Of a DNA stretch of 10,115 nt, positions 5,678 to 10,115 are shown in pieces. Within the stretch, counting starts at the first letter, position 1, and each line of letters starts with the position of its first letter. Position numbers and translations under genes: made by a program. The stretch is from Rhodobacter sp. (GTDB lineage: Bacteria > Pseudomonadota > Alphaproteobacteria > Rhodobacterales > Rhodobacteraceae). The DNA lies in contig JAIXVS010000227.1 of the NCBI GenBank assembly GCA_027482795.1, positions 1 to 10,115 of the forward strand, given 5' to 3'. Below the pieces are notes generated by a model. It searched no databases. It was not told the DNA's origin and saw only the letters and a program-made list of their open reading frames with translations.

Positions 5678-6600
5678 GATTTGCCCCGCAGCATTGATTT
5701 GTGAAAGACAAGGGCTGTGATGGTCGCGCGCCAGCCCCCGCGCCCCGCCGCAGCGCCTGACATCAGACGATAGGCGAGCACTGCCAGAAACACGCAATGC
5801 CCTGCCAGCAGCGAAAACTGCGGCGAAATCATTGCGCCCAAGCTTTGCGCAAGGCCCAGCGCAATGCCGCCAATCAACGTGCCGCGCAACGACCCTATCC
5901 CGCCAATCACCACGGCCTCGAAGGCAAAGATCAGCAGCATCGGCCCTGCAAATGGCGTGACCTGCGCGCGCATGGCCAGAAATATCCCCGCCAGCCCCGC
6001 CAGCGCCACGGCAATGGCAGCCGCCCCACGGTGCACGCGGCGTGCGTCAACACCGCATAGGGCCGCTGCCTCGCTATCGGTTGCAGTGGCGCGCACGGCG
6101 CGGCCAAAGGCGGTGCGCGTTAGCAGCACATGCACCGCCCCCAGCACCAAAATCGCCGTTAGGAACATGTAGCCCGGCAACTGGCCGATGAATATACCGC
6201 CCGGAATTTCCCAGCTGGCCCAAGACAGATTGCCAATATAGGCGCCCAAAGATTTGGTGTCAGACCCAAACAGGCCAAACATGCCGTTTTGCAGGGCCGC
6301 GCCCAGACCGATGGTTGTTAGAATCGGAATAAGGAAGCCGCCGCGCAGCGCGCGTTCAAAGATCATCCGCTGCATCAGCCAGCCCAAGGCCCCCATCAGG
6401 GGCAGTGTCAGGGCAATGGCAATGGCCACATGCAGCCCTGCGCCCTGCACAAACCACAGCGCAATCATCGCGCCCAGAACGGCCATATCGCCATGGGCAA
6501 GGTTGATAAACCGCACCACGCCAAACATCAGCGAAAGGCCCGCCGCCAGCACAGCATAATAGCCGCCTAGCAAAACGCCTTGAACAATTGCCTCAAGCAT
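5674..6600 (-). CDS. livH: Branched-chain amino acid-type ABC transporter permease (LivH-like)
   Basis: 308 residues, mostly membrane-spanning. LivH features: N-terminal MLEAIVQGVLLGGYYAVLAAGLSLMFGVVRFINLAHG (residues 1-37; in LivH proteins this is the G-x-x-Y-A-L-x-A-x-G-L-x-x-I-F-G-V-x-x-x-x-N-x-A-H-G pattern), the coupling loop RAVRATATDSEAAALCGV, and the C-terminal EAVVIGGIGSLRGTLIGG. The ATG at 6600 is taken as start because a G-rich AGGGGGGG lies seven bases upstream and the homology begins there. It overlaps the livF-like stop by 8 bases, and its own stop overlaps the livM-like start by 4, so all these proteins are probably made in step. It forms the permease heterodimer with the LivM-like protein. 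Confidence 0.93.
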   Translation of the reverse strand: MLEAIVQGVLLGGYYAVLAAGLSLMFGVVRFINLAHGDMAVLGAMIALWFVQGAGLHVAIAIALTLPLMGALGWLMQRMIFERALRGGFLIPILTTIGLGAALQNGMFGLFGSDTKSLGAYIGNLSWASWEIPGGIFIGQLPGYMFLTAILVLGAVHVLLTRTAFGRAVRATATDSEAAALCGVDARRVHRGAAAIAVALAGLAGIFLAMRAQVTPFAGPMLLIFAFEAVVIGGIGSLRGTLIGGIALGLAQSLGAMISPQFSLLAGHCVFLAVLAYRLMSGAAAGRGGWRATITALVFHKSMLRGKS

Positions 6601-7333
6601 GTGCGGCCCCCCCTGCTGCGGTGTCGGCTGTTTTGTGAATGCCAAAATAGGCATCGGTGATCTGCGCGCGCGTCAGGTTTTTGGGTGCGCCGTCCAGCTC
6701 TAAAACGCCTTCGGCCATGCAAATCACGCGGCTGGCAAATTTCATCGCGCGGGTCAGGTCTTGTTCCACCACGATCATCGTCATCGCGCCGCGCAGGGTT
6801 TCTAAGGATTGATAGACTCCGTCCACCGCTACAGGCGATAGGCCAAGCGATACCTCATCCAGCAACAGCACATCGGGGTTGGCAATCAGCGCGCGCGCAA
6901 TGGCGACAGCTTGGCGCTGCCCGCCCGAAAGCCCGCCCGCAGGCCGCGCAAGAAGTGGGGTTATCTGCGAAAACGCATCGCAGACGGATGCCAAATTCCA
7001 ATCGCCGCGCCGCCCGTTTTCGGCGGCAATCATCAGGTTTTCTTGCACGGTCATATCACCGAACAGACGGCGACCTTCGGGCGACAGGGCGATGCCCGCC
7101 TTCAGGCGGCCGTGCGCGGGCATGGCGGTGACATCGCTGCCAAACAGCGCAATGCTGCCTTCCGCGCAGGGATGCAGGCCCGCGATCATTCGCATCAGGG
7201 TGGTTTTGCCTGCCCCGTTCGCGCCGATAATCGCCGCAACCTCGCCCTTATCAATGCGCAGGGTCATGCCTTTAATGGCCTGCAACTGTCCATGGCGGCC
7301 CACGATTTGGTTTAGCTCTAACGCGGCTGTCAT
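6593..7333 (-). CDS. livF: ABC transporter ATP-binding protein (LivF-like)
   Basis: 246 residues. Walker A GANGAGKTT at 37-45, ABC signature LSGGQRQ at 135-141, Walker B VLLLDE at 155-160, then SLGLSP as the D-loop. The VVEQD segment (Glu190, Gln191) stands in the switch region where LivF proteins usually have V-E-Q-N instead of a histidine. SPEGRRLFGDMTVQENL (84-100) is the characteristic LivF Q-loop region. The start ATG at 7333 overlaps the livG-like stop as ATGA. The protein energises uptake through the LivH/LivM-like channel together with the LivG-like ATPase. No active-site residue appears lost. Confidence 0.94.
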   Translation of the reverse strand: MTAALELNQIVGRHGQLQAIKGMTLRIDKGEVAAIIGANGAGKTTLMRMIAGLHPCAEGSIALFGSDVTAMPAHGRLKAGIALSPEGRRLFGDMTVQENLMIAAENGRRGDWNLASVCDAFSQITPLLARPAGGLSGGQRQAVAIARALIANPDVLLLDEVSLGLSPVAVDGVYQSLETLRGAMTMIVVEQDLTRAMKFASRVICMAEGVLELDGAPKNLTRAQITDAYFGIHKTADTAAGGAAHA

Positions 7334-8070
7334 TCTGGGCTGCTCCCCAAATAGGCGGCTTGCACTTCGGGGTGGGCCATAACTTCGCGCGGATCGCCCT
7401 GCGCCAATACGCGCCCCTCGGCCATGCAAACCAGCCGCGTAACCACGCGCAAAAGCGCGTGCAAAATATGCTCGATCCACACCACCGTCATACCGCCCGA
7501 TTGCAGCGCGCGGATCAGATCAACCAGTTCGGTGAGTTCCGCCTCGGTCAACCCGCCGCCGATCTCGTCTAGCAAAATAACTGATGGCCCCGTGGCCAGC
7601 GCGCGGGCCACTTCCAGCCGTTTACGATCCAGCAGGCCCAGCGCCGCAGTGGGTCGGTTGGCAAGCGGCATCATCCCCGACATTTCTAAAACTTCGGCGG
7701 CCTTTTGCGTGGCGCGGGCCGAATTTGCGCCCATGCCCGACATGGCCGATACGTAAACATTTTCAAACACCGTCATGCCCAAAAACGGGCGCGGCACCTG
7801 GTAGGTGCGGGCAAGGCCCATGCGGCAACGCTCGGCCGCGCTGGTGCCGCCCAAATCTGCGCCTTGCAAATGAATGGTCCCAGATGTGATGGGAAACGAT
7901 CCTGCCAGCGCGCCAAACAGCGTGGTTTTGCCCGCGCCATTAGGGCCAACAATGCCCACAGCCTCGCCTTGCAGGACGTGAAAATCAACGCCGTGTAACA
8001 CCTTCAGCGCGCCATAGGATTTGTTCACCCCCACTGCGCGCAAAATCGGTTCTGATGAATTCGCAGACAT
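7330..8070 (-). CDS. livG: ABC transporter ATP-binding protein (LivG-like)
   Basis: 246 residues. Walker A GPNGAGKTT at 42-50, a Q-loop stretch ARTYQVPRPFLGMTVFENV at 87-105, Walker B VILLDE at 164-169, GGGLTEAE as D-loop, and switch His201 in WIEHIL. The ABC signature is not LSGGQ but LGLLDRKRLEVARAL (144-158). Similar degenerate signatures occur in some alphaproteobacterial LivG relatives, and the LivF-like partner keeps a canonical one. The start ATG at 8070 gives the usual LivG N-terminus, but no good Shine-Dalgarno is in place: AGGT touches the ATG and AAAGGG lies 12 bases away, so translation may be weak. The gene follows the binding-protein gene after an 89-base gap holding a strong hairpin. 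Confidence 0.92.
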   Translation of the reverse strand: MSANSSEPILRAVGVNKSYGALKVLHGVDFHVLQGEAVGIVGPNGAGKTTLFGALAGSFPITSGTIHLQGADLGGTSAAERCRMGLARTYQVPRPFLGMTVFENVYVSAMSGMGANSARATQKAAEVLEMSGMMPLANRPTAALGLLDRKRLEVARALATGPSVILLDEIGGGLTEAELTELVDLIRALQSGGMTVVWIEHILHALLRVVTRLVCMAEGRVLAQGDPREVMAHPEVQAAYLGSSPE

Positions 8071-8102
8071 ACCTGCCGCCGCCCTTTGCTTTTGGTCTTT
8101 GT

Positions 8103-8133
8103 GACATGGGCGCGCAGATCGCGCGCCCATGTC
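8103..8133 (-). other. Strong intercistronic stem-loop between binding-protein and ATPase genes
   Basis: GACATGGGCGCGC (8103-8115) and GCGCGCCCATGTC (8121-8133) form a perfect 13-bp stem with a 5-base loop. On the transcribed (-) strand it starts 27 bases after the binding-protein stop. It is followed by CACAAAGACC rather than a U-run, so it is not a classic terminator. In other binding-protein importers, such hairpins protect the 3' end of the binding-protein message so that this protein exceeds the membrane parts. That role is inferred here; partial termination is the alternative. Confidence 0.65.
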
Positions 8134-8159
8134 GAAGGTTACGTGCCAAAGTGGATGGC

Positions 8160-9467
8160 TTAGCCAAAGGCCAGTGGCTTAAACTCGGACGTCAGGTTCA
8201 CACCGGGGAAGTCGGCGTTCGAAACCAGATCCAGCTGGAACTGGAACGGCCCCTCGGCTGCCTTGTTCCACTGACCGCCAGCAAGGCCCGACACCGCGCA
8301 GTTGGCCATTGGGCCCGTGGTGAAATCGACCGTGCCGATGGCTGTTTCTGCCTTTAGCTTGGGCAGGGTTGCGGCCATCGATTCCTTGTCTTTGGGGTTG
8401 CCCGACTGCTGCGCCAGCGCGATGGCGGCGTCGAACAACGATGCAGACGCGCCCAGCGCCTGCGCCCATTGTGCGCCTGTTGCAGCCTCGTATCCTTTGC
8501 CCAGATCGGCGTTGGACAGGCCTGTCGAGGTGGACGAGAATGGGAAGGCGGGGTGCCAGTAAACGCCTGTGCACAGCCCTTGGCCCAAATCGCCCAAAGC
8601 TTCCATTTCGGCAGCAAACAGGCCCGCTTTGGCCATTTGCATGATTTTCAGTTGCTGTGCCAAACCACGCTGCGCGGCCTGACGCCAGAACACTGGAAAA
8701 TCTGGCGGGAAGGGGAAGCATACCACAATTTCAACGCCAGCATCTTTGAACGCGTCAATCTGCGGGGTGAAATCTTGGCTCATATTCTCGTACGGGCCAG
8801 CATCCACAATTTCCCAACCTGCTTCGGCCATTGCGGGCAAAAGGCCTGCGCGAATGGCGTTGCCGTCTGCGTCCGATGGCACCAGCGTGCCCACCTTTTT
8901 GTTGGTGTCCAGCAGCGACCACTGCCCGTTATACAGGTTCAGGAAGTTGCCCGTGCCAAAGGAATAGTGGAACGTCCATTTGAACGACTGCTCGCCCGGC
9001 TTGCCGCCACGGCCAAAGTAGAAGGCTTCCCAAGGTGCCACGGTTGAAAGGCAGGGCGTTGCGCCCGCTTCGCAGGCGTCCGACACAGGGTTCACCGTTT
9101 CTGGGGCCGAGTGGGTTAGAATCAGATCAGGCGCTTCGGAATTGATCATATCGCGGGTGATCTGGCTGGCGCGCACAGGGTCAGATTGCGTGTCAGCGGT
9201 GATGATTTCCACTTGCATCATCTTTCCGCCCACCTCGATTCCGCCCGCCAAATTGGCGCGGATCGTGTCGATCAGATATTGGTCGGCCATGCCAAAAATG
9301 CCCAAGGGGCCAGATTGCGGGCCGATATAGCCAATTTTAAACACGCCAGCATCTTGGCCAAAGGCGCGGGTGCCGATCAGCGGTGCGGCCAAGGCCGAAC
9401 CTGCGATCAGGCGCGAAAAACTGCGGCGGCTGATTGGCGCAGAAATCAGTGAGCTAGGTTTATGCAT
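8160..9467 (-). CDS. Tat-exported ABC transporter substrate-binding protein (LivK/type 1 periplasmic-binding fold)
   Basis: 435 residues. SRRSFSRLIAGSALAAPLIG (13-32) is a twin-arginine signal with cleavage expected near AFG-QDAG (about residue 38). The mature part begins with FKIGYIGPQSGPLGIFG, the usual first strand and ligand loop of Leu/Ile/Val-type binding proteins. Next come ADTQSDPVRASQITRDMIN, a T-H-S-A-P-E-T region, a C-E-A-G-A-T-P-C segment whose two cysteines could pair, and GTLVPSDADGNAIR in the second lobe. Start ATG at 9467 is preceded by GGGAGG five bases upstream, an excellent site. Binding proteins of this family take amino acids, aromatic acids or amides; the substrate is not readable here, but the neighbouring genes favour an aromatic. 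It is the first gene of the importer unit, downstream of the alcohol dehydrogenase. Confidence 0.92.
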   Translation of the reverse strand: MHKPSSLISAPISRRSFSRLIAGSALAAPLIGTRAFGQDAGVFKIGYIGPQSGPLGIFGMADQYLIDTIRANLAGGIEVGGKMMQVEIITADTQSDPVRASQITRDMINSEAPDLILTHSAPETVNPVSDACEAGATPCLSTVAPWEAFYFGRGGKPGEQSFKWTFHYSFGTGNFLNLYNGQWSLLDTNKKVGTLVPSDADGNAIRAGLLPAMAEAGWEIVDAGPYENMSQDFTPQIDAFKDAGVEIVVCFPFPPDFPVFWRQAAQRGLAQQLKIMQMAKAGLFAAEMEALGDLGQGLCTGVYWHPAFPFSSTSTGLSNADLGKGYEAATGAQWAQALGASASLFDAAIALAQQSGNPKDKESMAATLPKLKAETAIGTVDFTTGPMANCAVSGLAGGQWNKAAEGPFQFQLDLVSNADFPGVNLTSEFKPLAFG

Positions 9468-9526
9468 AGGTTCCTCCCAAAAGTGGTGCGGGGTGTTTTC
9501 CCCAGCATCCGTTAAAAGCTGGTGCA

Positions 9527-9554
9527 GCAAGGCCCCCCTCCCAAGGGGCCTTGC
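9527..9554 (-). terminator. Hairpin after the alcohol dehydrogenase gene (weak or partial terminator)
   Basis: GCAAGGCCCC (9527-9536) pairs perfectly with GGGGCCTTGC (9545-9554), loop 8 bases, starting 7 bases after the dehydrogenase stop on the - strand. The next U-run (TTTT, 9517-9514) comes 9 bases after the stem and is partly in a second small stem (9502-9506 with 9518-9522). It may end or thin transcription between the dehydrogenase and the importer genes. No convincing promoter is seen in the remaining 60 bases, so some read-through is likely. Confidence 0.5.
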
Positions 9555-9561
9555 GCTTGGA

Positions 9562-10115
9562 TTACATGCGCACGATTGCCTTAATCGTGGTGCCTGCGTG
9601 GCTGTCGTGGATGGCTGTATTGATATCGGCAAAGTCGTAAAACTTGACCAATTTATCAAAGGGGAAGCGCCCCGCCTGCCACAGCGAAATCAGGGTCGGA
9701 ATAAAGGTGTCAGGGTTAGTTTGCCCTTCAACCACGCCGATCAGCTTTTTGCCCATCGACATAAATCCCGTGTTATCGACCGAAATTTCAGACCCCGGCA
9801 TTGGCGCGCCCAAAATCGCGCAGGTGCCGCGCGGTGCCAGCGCATCAACCGCTTGGCGGATCACTGCGGGCAGGCCCGTTGTGTCCAGCGCATAGTTGAC
9901 CCCGCCCGTCAGCGCATGGATTAGTCCCACCACATCATCGCTTTTGGCGTTGATCACATGGGTCGCCCCCAACTCGCGTGCCAAGGTCAAGCGGCTGTCA
10001 TGCATATCAACCGCGATGATCGTTGTCGCGCCTTGCACGACCGCGCCCATCACTGCCGAAAGGCCAACCGAACCTGCACCAAACACAACAAAGCTTTTGC
10101 CTGGTTGCACCTTTA
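9562..10115 (-). CDS. Zinc-dependent alcohol dehydrogenase, aryl-alcohol type (3' part of gene)
   Basis: Partial: the frame is open through the window edge, and the visible 184 residues are the C-terminal coenzyme-binding half of a medium-chain dehydrogenase. Q-P-G-K-S-F-V-V-F-G-A-G-S-V-G is the Rossmann nucleotide loop. Then I-I-A-V-D-M-H-D-S-R-L-T-L-A has an Asp at the end of strand 2, which favours NAD over NADP. A-L-D-T-T-G-L follows. The C-terminal S-M-G-K-K-L-I-G-V-V-E-G-Q segment resembles XylB/benzyl alcohol dehydrogenases. Catalytic and structural zinc ligands lie in the missing N-terminal half. Likely reaction: oxidation of an aromatic alcohol to the aldehyde in the cytoplasm. It is upstream of the importer genes on the same strand, separated by a hairpin, so it may belong to the same transcription unit. 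Confidence 0.85.
   Translation of the reverse strand, partial: KVQPGKSFVVFGAGSVGLSAVMGAVVQGATTIIAVDMHDSRLTLARELGATHVINAKSDDVVGLIHALTGGVNYALDTTGLPAVIRQAVDALAPRGTCAILGAPMPGSEISVDNTGFMSMGKKLIGVVEGQTNPDTFIPTLISLWQAGRFPFDKLVKFYDFADINTAIHDSHAGTTIKAIVRM

Noticed and set aside
4676..5797. Longer start for the LivM-like protein
   Set aside because: The extra residues are out-of-frame livH-like sequence; the ATGA overlap at 5677 fits the family N-terminus.
7599..7641. Missing LSGGQ signature in the LivG-like ATPase as a sign of inactivity
   Set aside because: Walker A, Walker B and the switch His are intact, and degenerate signatures resembling this one occur in some LivG relatives; the LivF-like partner has a canonical signature.
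8469..9047. 192-codon + strand frame opposite the binding-protein gene
   Set aside because: Antisense to a conserved gene and with no recognisable domain.
9490..9503. GGGG-TGTTTT-CCCC as a terminator or operator near the binding-protein start
   Set aside because: Only a 4-bp stem, no U-run after it on the transcribed strand, and it lies in the leader just before the ribosome site.
1..10115. CRISPR arrays, tRNA/rRNA genes, insertion sequences
   Set aside because: No regularly spaced repeats, cloverleaf sequence, transposase or terminal inverted repeats were seen on either strand.

Overview
The window looks like a chromosomal aromatic-catabolism locus of an alphaproteobacterium, probably a member of the Rhodobacterales. 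This rests on the GC-rich codon use with many short overlapping genes, the Tat-exported Liv-type binding protein, and the family mix. No sequence search was possible, so the taxon is an inference. There are no tRNA, rRNA, IS or CRISPR signals, and no stretch over 300 bases lacks a gene.

Region 1 (1-659, + strand): the 3' end of a LigB-type class III extradiol dioxygenase gene, then a YciI-like small protein gene whose ATG overlaps the dioxygenase stop. Region 2 (671-2241, - strand): a two-gene unit encoding an intradiol ring-cleavage dioxygenase and a CatE-like two-domain VOC protein, both with twin-arginine signal peptides. Region 3 (2242-3837): a spacer with a likely terminator and weak promoter, then a Tat-exported metallo-beta-lactamase-fold protein gene (- strand) divergent from an HxlR-type regulator gene (+ strand), with an inverted repeat between them. 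Region 4 (3834-9467, - strand): a Liv-type ABC importer operon in the order binding protein, ATPase (livG-like), ATPase (livF-like), permease (livH-like), permease (livM-like), alpha/beta hydrolase. All junctions after livG are overlaps or a 5-base gap. Region 5 (9562-10115, - strand): the 3' end of an aryl-alcohol-type zinc alcohol dehydrogenase gene, upstream of the importer in the same direction.

Working model (inference): an aromatic compound or aromatic-derived acid is taken up by the Liv-type importer and handled inside the cell by the alcohol dehydrogenase, the LigB-type dioxygenase and the alpha/beta hydrolase, which carries the GNSMGG serine motif of C-C bond hydrolases. The unusual part is a second set of enzymes (intradiol dioxygenase, VOC protein, MBL-fold protein) that all carry Tat signals and so probably work folded and metal-loaded in the periplasm. 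The HxlR regulator may sense a quinone-like or catechol-like signal and control the MBL gene and itself. Three unrelated ring-cleavage-associated folds lie within the first 2.3 kb.
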